From assembly GCF_009601765.2 (NCBI RefSeq), contig NZ_CP045699.1:1302001-1366000 (forward strand): a DNA stretch of 64,000 bases, in the 5' to 3' direction. The notes under the pieces are model-generated. The model searched no databases and was not told the origin of the DNA. It saw only the letters and a program-made list of their open reading frames with translations. Positions within the stretch are counted from its first letter, which is position 1, and each line of letters starts with the position of its first letter. Origin of the DNA: Vibrio algicola. GTDB lineage: Bacteria; Pseudomonadota; Gammaproteobacteria; Enterobacterales; Vibrionaceae. Made by a program: the position numbers and the translations under genes. Below are positions 18,453 to 26,162 of the stretch, in pieces.

Positions 18453-19148
18453 TTATTGCTCAAGTTGCGCTTCTATTATCTTGCGGCTGGCAGCGATATG
18501 GCGTCGCATTAACATCTCAGCCAACTCTTCATCTTTATTTCGCAGTGCTTGTAAAATGAAGTAATGCTCATCTAATGCGCGTTTCGGCCGCGCAGTTCGA
18601 GTGGCTGACTGCAAACGATACATACGAACAAGATGATAAAGCTCACCGCATAACATATTGATTAATTGTTTATTTTTACTGGCAAGAATAATTTGATAAT
18701 GGAAATCAAAGTCGCCATTTTGTTGGAAGTAGGTTTCGCCATCGACTTGCTCAATATGCTCGGCATGTGCTTCTAATACTTGCTTAAGCTGCTGCCAAGT
18801 TTCTTCTGTCATAAAACGCGCCGCTAATCGCGCCGCCATGCCTTCTAACGCTTCACGCACTTGATACAACTCAATCAATTTTTCTGGCGTCAGTGTGATC
18901 ACTCGAGCGCCAACATGGGGAATACGTTCAATAAGCCCTAATCCCTCGACTCGCATCATGGCTTCACGCAACGGGCCTCGACTGACTTGTAAGCGTCGCG
19001 CCACTTCTGGCTCTGAAATTTTGTATCCTTGAGCAATGGTGCCATCAACAATATTTTCAATCAGGTATTCCGTTAGGCTAAATGATTTGGTTTCATCTTT
19101 TTCACCCGTTTCATTAGGGCGTATTGCATCAGGGGTTGGCATATTCAT
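18453..19148 (-). CDS. GntR-family (FadR/FCD subfamily) transcriptional regulator of the prp genes
   Basis: 231 residues. The N-terminal winged helix-turn-helix of GntR proteins covers about residues 25-90 (ISEPEVARRLQVSRGPLREAMMRVEGLGLIERIPHVG, quoted here as two pieces: ISEPEVARRLQVSRGPLREA and MMRVEGLGLIERIPHVG). An all-helical FCD ligand domain follows, with the metal-binding-type residues D and H (GDFDFHYQI). It is the first gene upstream of prpBCD on the same strand, as in vibrios and pseudomonads, where this GntR protein is the likely propionate/methylcitrate-responsive regulator. The autoregulated promoter should lie at 19150-19290. Confidence 0.87.
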   Translation of the reverse strand: MNMPTPDAIRPNETGEKDETKSFSLTEYLIENIVDGTIAQGYKISEPEVARRLQVSRGPLREAMMRVEGLGLIERIPHVGARVITLTPEKLIELYQVREALEGMAARLAARFMTEETWQQLKQVLEAHAEHIEQVDGETYFQQNGDFDFHYQIILASKNKQLINMLCGELYHLVRMYRLQSATRTARPKRALDEHYFILQALRNKDEELAEMLMRRHIAASRKIIEAQLEQ

Positions 19149-19293
19149 TTAGCTACTCTATCTATTGTTTGAATGACCGTTATAAATTCAATGACTGTCA
19201 ACAATCTATCGGATTAACCCCTTTATATGTTACGAAATAGTTAATATCAATCTGGCATTGTTGACAATATGATAACGATCACTAATTTTTCGC

Positions 19294-19326
19294 ATAAAAA
19301 AACACCAGCCGCATGACTGGTGTTTA
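19294..19326 (-). terminator. Intrinsic terminator of the coiled-coil protein gene
   Basis: On the minus strand AACACCAG and CTGGTGTT arms around GCCGCATGA-type loop are followed by TTTTTTAT, 30 bases after the stop codon at 19357. Confidence 0.85.
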
Positions 19327-19356
19327 TTGGTTATTAGCATCGTTCTTGGTGAAGAA

Positions 19357-20064
19357 TTACTCTTTTATGCTAGGCGCTGCTTCTGGTTTGACCCCCAACT
19401 TCTTGATCAATGCATTGAGTTCATCTAATTGTTTCTGCTTGTTATTCAAGCTATTAGTCAATTTTATAGTTTGCTCTTTGGCTAACTTTTCTTTGGCACA
19501 AGAATCTGATTTAGGATCCCAACTGGTACCATCTTTAAATAACTTACATTGTTCAGTGAAGTTTTTAGTCTGGGCGATTAACTTCTCACGAGTTGTCGAC
19601 AATTTCGTAATATCAGTTTGTAGCGCGCCTTGTTTAACAAACAATTCATGTGACTGCTCGTACATATCCGATTGCAGTTCTGTGGTTTTGGCTAATTCTT
19701 TATTTTCTGTTTTTAGCACTGCTGCTTTTTTCTTTTGCACCACTAAGGTTTTTTTAACCTTTTGTTGTGTTTGCTTTAGTTTTTCTAATTCAGCCGTTAA
19801 GTCTGCTATCTTTTGCTTATCATCTTTACTTTCCGATTTATAGGTTTGAAACGCTTCCACTTCTTTTGATAGATCCGCTTGCAAATCTTGGGCTTTTTGT
19901 TGCCATTGCTTTACTTGTTGCAACTGTTTTTGTTGAACTTGTTGGTTTTGTTGTAAAGACGCATCTTGGGTTGAAGATACAATAGAATATGTCACTGCCG
20001 AGCCGACTATCACACCCAACAGGCCTACCAAACTAATGTGTTTTTTATTGATCATTGCCGACAC
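19357..20064 (-). CDS. Membrane-anchored coiled-coil protein, unknown function
   Basis: 235 residues starting at a GTG preceded by AGGATGTAC. One N-terminal membrane helix (ISLVGLLGVIVGSAVTYSIV) is followed by a long Gln/Lys-rich coiled coil (about residues 35-130, many QQVQQKQLQQ-type heptads), a middle segment with two cysteines (TEQCKLFKDGT and SDSCAKEK), which could form a disulfide in the periplasm, and a C-terminal coil. No enzymatic motif is visible. It resembles uncharacterised vibrio envelope proteins. The 52-residue membrane protein gene at 20128-20286 lies immediately upstream on the same strand, so the two may be transcribed together. Confidence 0.7.
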   Translation of the reverse strand: MSAMINKKHISLVGLLGVIVGSAVTYSIVSSTQDASLQQNQQVQQKQLQQVKQWQQKAQDLQADLSKEVEAFQTYKSESKDDKQKIADLTAELEKLKQTQQKVKKTLVVQKKKAAVLKTENKELAKTTELQSDMYEQSHELFVKQGALQTDITKLSTTREKLIAQTKNFTEQCKLFKDGTSWDPKSDSCAKEKLAKEQTIKLTNSLNNKQKQLDELNALIKKLGVKPEAAPSIKE

Positions 20065-20127
20065 CGTACATCCTATCTATTGATTACTTACATATTCAGT
20101 AAAAATAACAATACTCAAACTTGAACA

Positions 20128-20286
20128 TTATCGAATTAATTCACTTATCACCACAATGGAGATATACACCCCAAAGCAGCCTAATAAGCCGTAAATGATC
20201 CACTGCTGCACTTTCGCATTAGCACGATAGCGGATCAATAAATACGCAAGAGCAGCAAAAACAGCGATAAAAATAAGTCTGATCAT
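20128..20286 (-). CDS. Small membrane protein, 52 residues
   Basis: A short reading frame starting at an ATG preceded by GAGGGGTAACC, an excellent ribosome binding site. It encodes two hydrophobic helices (LIFIAVFAALAYLLI and IYGLLGCFGVYISIVVI) joined by a short basic, polar turn (RYRANAKVQQW). The strong initiation signal, clean hydrophobic pattern and position upstream of the coiled-coil membrane protein suggest a genuine small gene. I do not recognise a family and give no function. Confidence 0.65.
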   Translation of the reverse strand: MIRLIFIAVFAALAYLLIRYRANAKVQQWIIYGLLGCFGVYISIVVISELIR

Positions 20287-20423
20287 GGTTACCCCTCTTA
20301 CTTAATTATTATGAAGTGTTGGTATAACATTCTGATAGTATTATTACTTTATCTCAACGCAAGTTTTTCAGATTGTTTGCTTTTTTGTTCACATTTTACG
20401 CTTTTATTTTTACTTCAACTTAA

Positions 20424-21065
20424 TTATTGGCTATCTAACGCAAGCTTTATCCCTAATGATACCAGCACCACCCCAGTCACGCCTTCCATCCATTTCATCG
20501 CCGATGAGTTTTGTACCCAATTTTTAGCTGAATGGATCATAGTGGCAATTCCACATTGCCATACCATCGCGATCACAAAGTGGATCGATGCCATTAATAA
20601 TGATTGTAGCAGTGGAGAGTATTCTGGATTGATAAACTGCGGTAAAAAAGCGAGATAAAACACCGCTGTTTTCGGGTTCAATACGTTGGACAATAACCCT
20701 TCGCGGAACGAACGCTTGATACTGGCGCTTTGTTTGGTAGTGACATTTCCAATCTCAAGCTTGCCTTGCCCTTTCCAAACACCAATCAAGCTGGTGATGC
20801 CTAAATATACCAAATAAGCCGCGCCAATCCATTTCATAATATGAAACAGTTGCGCCGATTGCAGCAAAATAGCCGAGATCCCAATCGCCGATAACGTCGC
20901 ATGCACAAACAAGCCACAACAGATACCTAAGCTGGTTATGCAACCATGCACACTGCCGTTACGAGTAGTATTACGAATCACAATGGCAGTATCTAAACCT
21001 GGGGTTAACGTCAATATGGTAATAGTAATTAAAAAAGCACTGGCATTGATGATGTAGAGATCCAT
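20424..21065 (-). CDS. LysE/RhtB-family amino-acid exporter
   Basis: 213 residues with six predicted membrane helices and the family signature LTPGLDTAIVIRNTTRNGS near the N-terminus, followed by SLGICCGLFVHATLSAIG. The segment LNPKTAVFYLAFLPQFIN is the second hallmark of RhtB proteins. Members export amino acids or their analogues across the inner membrane; substrate cannot be told. Monocistronic, divergent from the M32 carboxypeptidase gene. Confidence 0.88.
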   Translation of the reverse strand: MDLYIINASAFLITITILTLTPGLDTAIVIRNTTRNGSVHGCITSLGICCGLFVHATLSAIGISAILLQSAQLFHIMKWIGAAYLVYLGITSLIGVWKGQGKLEIGNVTTKQSASIKRSFREGLLSNVLNPKTAVFYLAFLPQFINPEYSPLLQSLLMASIHFVIAMVWQCGIATMIHSAKNWVQNSSAMKWMEGVTGVVLVSLGIKLALDSQ

Positions 21066-21279
21066 GAAGATGTCACGTCCTTTAAGTTGAATATTGAAAA
21101 AGTTGTAGGATGAATAAGATTTATATCAGCCAGCAAGAGAGATTGAAATCTTTTTTAACTGAATCATCAATAACATTTCAACAAAGATACATAGCGGTTC
21201 GACTGCCGCTTCGCTAAGATACGCAGAGACAATAGAATAACGAAACCGTCAATGTCATTTCCGAGACTATAGGGATATT

Positions 21280-22785
21280 ATGAGCCATTATCAAAAACTG
21301 GTGCAACACACTCTCAAGATCGCAAATTTTAACCATTTAGCCGCTATTTCTGGCTGGGATCAAGCTGCCGTTATGCCAAGTGGTGGCAATCAAGCTCGCT
21401 CGAACGCGATGGCAGAACTTTCGGTGTTATTGCATCAACTCAATACCGAGCCGCAACTTGGTGACTGGTTTGCTCAAGCTGAACAAGAAAGCTTAAATCA
21501 CCGCGAGCAAGCCAGTTTGCGCGAAATGAAACAACGCTGGCAACAAGCCAATGTTCTGCCGCAAGATCTGGTACAAGCGAAATCACTGGCAGGTTCTAAA
21601 TGTGAACATGCTTGGCGCACTCAACGTAAAAATAATGATTGGCAAGGTTATGCTAAAAACTGGCAAGAAGTGGTCAATCTTTCACAACAAGAAGCGCAGA
21701 TCCGCGCTGAAGCCAATAATAGTAATAATAAAGATACAAACTGCACACCTTATGATGCAATGCTGTCTTTGTATGAACCTGGCACCACCACTCAATCGTT
21801 AGATGTGGTATTTAACAATGTCAAAACCTGGTTGCCAAACTTGATTGATAGTGTGATTGACCAACAAGCACAGCAAACGATCATTCAACCGCAAGGACCA
21901 TTTTCGACTGCCAAGCAAAAAGAGCTCGGCTTAGAGATCATGACATTGTTACAGTTCGATTTTAATCACGGGCGATTAGATGAAAGCGTGCATCCATTTT
22001 GCGGTGGTGTACCAACAGATGTCCGCATTACCACTCGTTATGATGAAGCCGATTTTATGCAAGCCTTAATGGGGGTGGTACATGAAACTGGTCATGCGCG
22101 ATATGAGCAAGGTTTGCCAAAACAATTTGCCGGACTGCCTGTTGGTGAAGCCCGTTCAATGGGGATCCACGAATCTCAATCGCTATTTTTTGAAATGCAG
22201 CTAGGCCGCAGCCCTGAATTTATTCAACATCTATCCAATATGGCGGCATCGTCGTTCAGTGGTCACAACGATGCCGCCTTTAGTCAACAGAACTTCCAAA
22301 AGCTCTACACTCGGGTAGAAAAAGGCTTTATTCGAGTTGATGCCGATGAACTGACCTATCCTGCTCATGTGATCTTACGCTATGAGATTGAGCGTGACTT
22401 AATCAATGGTAAAATCGGCTATCAAGACATCCCTGAATTATGGGATCAAAAAATGCAAGACTACCTTGGCATTAGCACCAAAGACAATTATCAAAATGGT
22501 TGTATGCAAGATATCCACTGGACCGATGGCGCATTTGGTTACTTCCCGTCATACACTCTTGGTGCAATGTACGCGGCGCAATTTATGGCCAGCATGAAAC
22601 AAAGCGTAGATGTGAGCGCCGCGATCCAATCCAGCAACCTGGCCCCTATCTTTAATTGGTTGGAAAGTAATATTTGGAGCCAAGGAAGTTTGTATAATAC
22701 TGATGATTTAGTGACGAAAGCGACCGGTGAGGTACTCAATGCCGAGCACTTTAAACGACATTTAGAAACGCGCTATTTACGATAA
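21280..22785 (+). CDS. M32-family metallo-carboxypeptidase
   Basis: 501 residues. Zinc-binding HEXXH motif HETGH at residues 268-272, with the downstream GIHESQSLFFE segment supplying the third ligand, as in Thermus and Pyrococcus carboxypeptidase Taq. The conserved DVRITTRYDEADF and GYFPSYTLGAMYAAQ stretches are also typical of M32. It removes C-terminal residues from peptides in the cytoplasm. Start ATG is preceded by ATAGGGATAT. The stop is 14 bases before ppiB, so the pair is probably co-transcribed. Confidence 0.92.
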   Translation: MSHYQKLVQHTLKIANFNHLAAISGWDQAAVMPSGGNQARSNAMAELSVLLHQLNTEPQLGDWFAQAEQESLNHREQASLREMKQRWQQANVLPQDLVQAKSLAGSKCEHAWRTQRKNNDWQGYAKNWQEVVNLSQQEAQIRAEANNSNNKDTNCTPYDAMLSLYEPGTTTQSLDVVFNNVKTWLPNLIDSVIDQQAQQTIIQPQGPFSTAKQKELGLEIMTLLQFDFNHGRLDESVHPFCGGVPTDVRITTRYDEADFMQALMGVVHETGHARYEQGLPKQFAGLPVGEARSMGIHESQSLFFEMQLGRSPEFIQHLSNMAASSFSGHNDAAFSQQNFQKLYTRVEKGFIRVDADELTYPAHVILRYEIERDLINGKIGYQDIPELWDQKMQDYLGISTKDNYQNGCMQDIHWTDGAFGYFPSYTLGAMYAAQFMASMKQSVDVSAAIQSSNLAPIFNWLESNIWSQGSLYNTDDLVTKATGEVLNAEHFKRHLETRYLR

Positions 22786-22799
22786 CTAGGATAAATAAT

Positions 22800-23294
22800 A
22801 TGATCACTTTCTCAACCAATTTCGGCGAGATTGAAATTGAATTAAACCGTGCGAAAGCCCCCGTCAGTGCGCGTAATTTCTTACAGTATTGTCAGGATGG
22901 GTTTTACGATGGCACTATTTTTCACCGAGTGATTGATGGTTTTATGATACAAGGTGGCGGTTTCACACCGGATATGCAAGAAAAGACCACTCGCGATCCG
23001 ATCACCAATGAAGCCAATCGTGGCCTGAAAAATGTGATTGGCAGTATTGCGATGGCAAGAACCGAAGCGCCGCATTCTGCTACTGCGCAGTTTTTTATCA
23101 ATTTAGATAATAACGACTTCTTAGATCACACCGCCACCACCAATTTAGGTTGGGGTTATGCGGTATTTGGGCAAGTCAGTGCCGGAATGGAAGTGGTAAA
23201 CGCGATCGCTAAAGCGAAAACCACCAGTCAACGAGAGCATGATGATGTGCCATGTGAGCCCATCATCATACAAAAAGTAACGGTTCAGCTTTAG
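22800..23294 (+). CDS. ppiB: Peptidyl-prolyl cis-trans isomerase B (cyclophilin)
   Basis: 164 residues with the full cyclophilin core: FHRVIDGFMIQGGGF (catalytic Arg), the Gln/Phe pocket segment TAQFFINLDNNDFLDH and the final GYAVFGQVSAGMEVV. There is no signal peptide, which identifies the cytoplasmic PpiB type rather than periplasmic PpiA. It accelerates proline isomerisation during protein folding. AGGATAA precedes the start. Follows the M32 carboxypeptidase gene on the same strand. Confidence 0.95.
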   Translation: MITFSTNFGEIEIELNRAKAPVSARNFLQYCQDGFYDGTIFHRVIDGFMIQGGGFTPDMQEKTTRDPITNEANRGLKNVIGSIAMARTEAPHSATAQFFINLDNNDFLDHTATTNLGWGYAVFGQVSAGMEVVNAIAKAKTTSQREHDDVPCEPIIIQKVTVQL

Positions 23295-23328
23295 TTTTAG
23301 TTTTAAGCTTAGAGTTCGTTTCTAACCA

Positions 23329-23760
23329 TTAAGAAATCGACGCAAAATACGCTTCAATCTGTGCTTGCGTCATTTCTTGAGTTTGATTTGAAAAACAATA
23401 GTGCTCTGGGCGTTGGTCGCTGAAATATTGCATCGTCATAGCCAGGTTTTCAATATCGGAAAATAACCCAACTGGCATATTATAGCTTTTCGTTTTATTG
23501 AAACGATAAAAAAGATGGGTGCCACATTGGCGGCAAAAGCCTCGGGTTGCCCACGCTGATGATGCGTATTGTTGAATATTGTCAGCACCCTCAAACTTAA
23601 CCTCAGTGCCACATTGAACCGCAAGCAATGGTCCGCCGCCCCACGTTCGGCACATATTGCAATGGCAAACGGTAAACTTAGGATCAAGCTCGCTAACCTC
23701 GACTTTCACTGCGCCACATAAACATTGTCCTACATTGTTATTCAAATCTGACATTTTCAT
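23329..23760 (-). CDS. GFA-family (CENP-V/GFA domain) zinc protein
   Basis: 143 residues. Zinc-binding cysteine pattern of the glutathione-dependent formaldehyde-activating enzyme family: GQCLCGAVKVE, then CHCNMCRTWGGG, then GFCRQCGTHLFYRF. Members have a compact beta fold; most relatives are not proven formaldehyde enzymes, so the substrate is left open. It is convergent with ppiB. Next upstream on the same strand are the MmcQ-like and YkgJ-like genes with short gaps (28 and 21 bases), suggesting a three-gene transcript. Confidence 0.85.
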   Translation of the reverse strand: MKMSDLNNNVGQCLCGAVKVEVSELDPKFTVCHCNMCRTWGGGPLLAVQCGTEVKFEGADNIQQYASSAWATRGFCRQCGTHLFYRFNKTKSYNMPVGLFSDIENLAMTMQYFSDQRPEHYCFSNQTQEMTQAQIEAYFASIS

Positions 23761-23788
23761 TTTATCCTTAAAGTATGTACCTAGTGGC

Positions 23789-24166
23789 TTATTGATTAAG
23801 ACCGAGTTCTTGTTGTATCCGCTTGGTTAAACCCAGAGACACTAAGCGATATGATTCTGTAATGTAATATTTTAGTTCTTCGTCTAACTCGCCGGTGGTA
23901 TCGGTTTGTTGTATCCACTTCATACCGCGACTAGCAAAATATGGCGCAGGTCGATAACCTTCATGATCACGCAAAAATAGAAAGTTTTGCTCGGACGTTT
24001 TAAAAGTATAAGCCGGATTATCATCTGACCCCCACCCGCCAATCGCAAACACTTTTCCGCCTACTTTCCAAACATGGGCATTATGCCATTGCATCACATA
24101 GGTGGTTGCCGGAAACGCCCCACAAAACTGATTGAATTTATTGTCATCCATACACTTTGATTCCAT
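23789..24166 (-). CDS. MmcQ/YjbR-family protein
   Basis: About 120-125 residues. Cores FPATTYVMQWHNAHVWKVGGK, quoted in part as ATTYVMQWHNAHVWKVGGK, and MKWIQQTDTTGELDEELKYY match MmcQ/YjbR, a CyaY-like fold sometimes described as DNA-binding. Two in-frame ATGs (24166 and 24151) are possible; the second gives the more usual short N-terminus but neither has a clear ribosome binding site. It lies between the YkgJ-like and GFA genes on the same strand. Confidence 0.8.
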   Translation of the reverse strand: MESKCMDDNKFNQFCGAFPATTYVMQWHNAHVWKVGGKVFAIGGWGSDDNPAYTFKTSEQNFLFLRDHEGYRPAPYFASRGMKWIQQTDTTGELDEELKYYITESYRLVSLGLTKRIQQELGLNQ

Positions 24167-24187
24167 GTTTAATGATAACTCAGTAAA

Positions 24188-24541
24188 TCACACTAAAACT
24201 TGACGAGTATTCTTGATGTAATGATGGATCTGCCGTTCGGTTTTTGGATCGATCATTTCATCGGGTCGGCAATTATTTGGGCATGCCATTCTCGGTGTCG
24301 TGCCAAATAATCGGCAGATCAACGGGCGCTCTTCATACACCGTACAACCATTCGGGCCTAAATGAACACAATTATAGTCATCTAATGCGGCATCATGTTC
24401 GGCCTCCGTTTTCACCGGCAGACGAGACATTTCTTCAGAAGACGTTGTCACCGGACCACAGCAGTCGTGACAACCGGGTTTACACTCAAACGATGGAATA
24501 CGTTCACGCAAATACGCAATCACTTCTCGGTTGTTATTCAT
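24188..24541 (-). CDS. YkgJ-family cysteine-cluster protein
   Basis: 117 residues with the CxxCxxCC-type cluster CKPGCHDCCGP at about residues 19-29 and later CTVYEERPLICRLFG and CPNNCRP. The spaced cysteines suit binding of zinc or an iron-sulfur centre (UPF0153/Fliw-type annotation varies). Function is not established. Start preceded by AAGGTAAGCC. First gene of the small cluster with MmcQ and GFA. A second, shorter relative lies at 25063-25353. Confidence 0.82.
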   Translation of the reverse strand: MNNNREVIAYLRERIPSFECKPGCHDCCGPVTTSSEEMSRLPVKTEAEHDAALDDYNCVHLGPNGCTVYEERPLICRLFGTTPRMACPNNCRPDEMIDPKTERQIHHYIKNTRQVLV

Positions 24542-24632
24542 AAGGCTTACCTTTTTCGTTTGTATTCTATTTGCTTATTTCGCCTAATTGTACGCTGCTG
24601 ACGTATAAGTATAGTCATCGATTTTAGCGCAA

Positions 24633-24665
24633 CAAAAAAGGAGCTAAATTTCTCTAGCTCCTTTG
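24633..24665 (-). terminator. Intrinsic terminator of the DUF3297 gene
   Basis: Minus-strand AAAGGAGCTA and TAGCTCCTTT arms followed by a T run, 30 bases after the stop at 24696. Confidence 0.9.
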
Positions 24666-24695
24666 GGTAACCATTAACGATTTAAGCAATACGGT

Positions 24696-24944
24696 TTACT
24701 TATAAAAAGCTTCAACCGTGCCTTTTAGTGTTATCAACATTGGTTGACCACGACGATCAAGCGCTTTAGGTGAAGGGATTTTAACCCAACCTTCACTAAT
24801 GCAATATTCTTCAACATCGAAACGCTCTTTACCATTAAGTGTAATACCAATGATATGCTCGAAGCATTCAGCCACATGGTGTGGGCTGCGTGGATTACCA
24901 GAAAGATGATCAGGTAAAGCTGGTTGTGATGTAGTGTCGTTCAT
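24696..24944 (-). CDS. DUF3297 family protein
   Basis: 82 residues with the family sequence SGNPRSPHHVAECFEHIIGI, LNGKERFDVEEYCISEGWVK and RRGQPMLITLKGTVEAFY. The family is widespread in proteobacteria and has no assigned function. It appears cytoplasmic, with no membrane segment. Monocistronic, with its own terminator; start preceded by GAACATG without a strong Shine-Dalgarno sequence. Confidence 0.85.
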   Translation of the reverse strand: MNDTTSQPALPDHLSGNPRSPHHVAECFEHIIGITLNGKERFDVEEYCISEGWVKIPSPKALDRRGQPMLITLKGTVEAFYK

Positions 24945-25062
24945 GTTCGTGACCTGTGTAAGATAGAAAGTGCGTCATTGTAGTCAATATCAGCCTTACG
25001 CTCAAGGAATGTATCTCATCACAAGTAATAGCTTACGACAATACCGATGTGAGGTAATTAGG

Positions 25063-25353
25063 TTAGAGCATTAACTTTCGCTCATTAAGACATTCATGTG
25101 AGCCCATTTCGAATTCACGACAAATCCATGGACGGTTTTCATAAATAGTGCACATGTAATTATCTCGATCCATTGCCGAGCACCAACCATCATCTAAGCG
25201 TAGCATGGTTTCACCGCCCCATTGATCATAAGCAATATGCTCTTCAGGCACGCCAGTGTCGGTAATGATCATGACTTCTAATCGGCAGCAACAGGCTTGG
25301 CAATTAGAACAAGCAACTTGGTCATCTGGAATATTTTTAACATTGATGGTCAT
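25063..25353 (-). CDS. YkgJ-family cysteine-cluster protein (short form)
   Basis: 96 residues. CSNCQACCCRLE near residue 16 gives the CxxCxxCC cluster, followed by GWCSAMDRDNYMCTIYENRPWICREFEMG (here the key piece is CTIYENRPWICREF), matching the YkgJ pattern and the neighbour at 24188-24541. A metal-binding role is likely; the biological role is unknown. Monocistronic. Confidence 0.8.
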   Translation of the reverse strand: MTINVKNIPDDQVACSNCQACCCRLEVMIITDTGVPEEHIAYDQWGGETMLRLDDGWCSAMDRDNYMCTIYENRPWICREFEMGSHECLNERKLML

Positions 25354-25437
25354 GATTCACTTCATTTTTAAATTCGATTTGTATCCCTCTATATTACGCT
25401 AAAAACCAATCTTTATCGTAAAAGTCTCTTTTATAGG

Positions 25438-25471
25438 CAAAAAAAAGCGCCACCCTAAAGTCGCGCTTTGA
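25438..25471 (-). terminator. Intrinsic terminator of the outer-membrane barrel gene
   Basis: Minus-strand AAAGCGCGAC and GTGGCGCTTT arms followed by TTTTTT, 70 bases past the stop at 25542. Confidence 0.8.
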
Positions 25472-25541
25472 TTGTATCTTTTAACCAACAAGTTTTATAA
25501 CCAACTCATTTGATCGCCAGTCCGCTTATAAGTCAGTTAAC

Positions 25542-26033
25542 TTATAAGAAATGGAAAGTGGCACTAACGGTATAGGTGTTGGCTTTAAATTTATCGAAAC
25601 CAAAACTGTTGTAAGCCGCACCTATTGATAATGAACCACCTGGAATGCTATCAAAGATGGTGTATTCGACACCCGCACCATACATCATGTCGTAGCCGTC
25701 ATCACTGCCAAGCATTCCACCACTGATATCGTATTTATTGGCACCAAGTTTGCCATAAAACTCAAATGGCCCAAGATTAATACTCGGTTTAATGCCAAGA
25801 TAAAGTGCACTTAAATCGGAACCTTGAGCTTCACCCAAATCCCAATAACCAGCCTCTAACCCAATGAAAGGAAGAATACCAGTACCGACATTTAAACCGT
25901 ATACGTTATGGTTGTCTGCACCATTTTGGGTGTAATCAGCCACACCATAGTTTGCCCCCGCGTATAACCAAGAATCAGCAGAAGCTGAGGTGGCAACCGT
26001 TGCAAGAGCTAAGGCTAATAATGTTCTTTTCAT
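25542..26033 (-). CDS. Small outer-membrane beta-barrel protein
   Basis: 163 residues from the ATG at 26033, chosen because GAAGGAATCGAT precedes it and it begins a classic signal peptide (MKRTLLALALATVATSASA). The mature part consists of short amphipathic strands (WLYAGANYGVADY, GLNVGTGILPFIGLEAGYW, FEFYGKLGANKYDI) and ends in an aromatic strand TYTVSATFHFL, typical of eight-stranded OmpA/OmpX/OmpW-like barrels. Vibrios often carry such YfaZ/OmpW-type proteins, but the subfamily cannot be settled here. Confidence 0.82.
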   Translation of the reverse strand: MKRTLLALALATVATSASADSWLYAGANYGVADYTQNGADNHNVYGLNVGTGILPFIGLEAGYWDLGEAQGSDLSALYLGIKPSINLGPFEFYGKLGANKYDISGGMLGSDDGYDMMYGAGVEYTIFDSIPGGSLSIGAAYNSFGFDKFKANTYTVSATFHFL

Positions 26034-26162
26034 ATCGATTCCTTCGAAATTTATGCGAGCTGCCTCGCGCTTTGTTATTTTCACATATAATTCAGGACTT
26101 ACTTATTGAAATCAAGTAAAAACACCAACAATTACATTACTTTTACTTTTATCCCTTTAAAC

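Noticed and set aside
19313..19843. Long plus-strand frame (176 codons) opposite the coiled-coil gene
   Set aside because: Ser/Cys/Phe-rich shadow of the Gln/Lys-rich coding strand, and its 5' end lies in the terminator hairpin.
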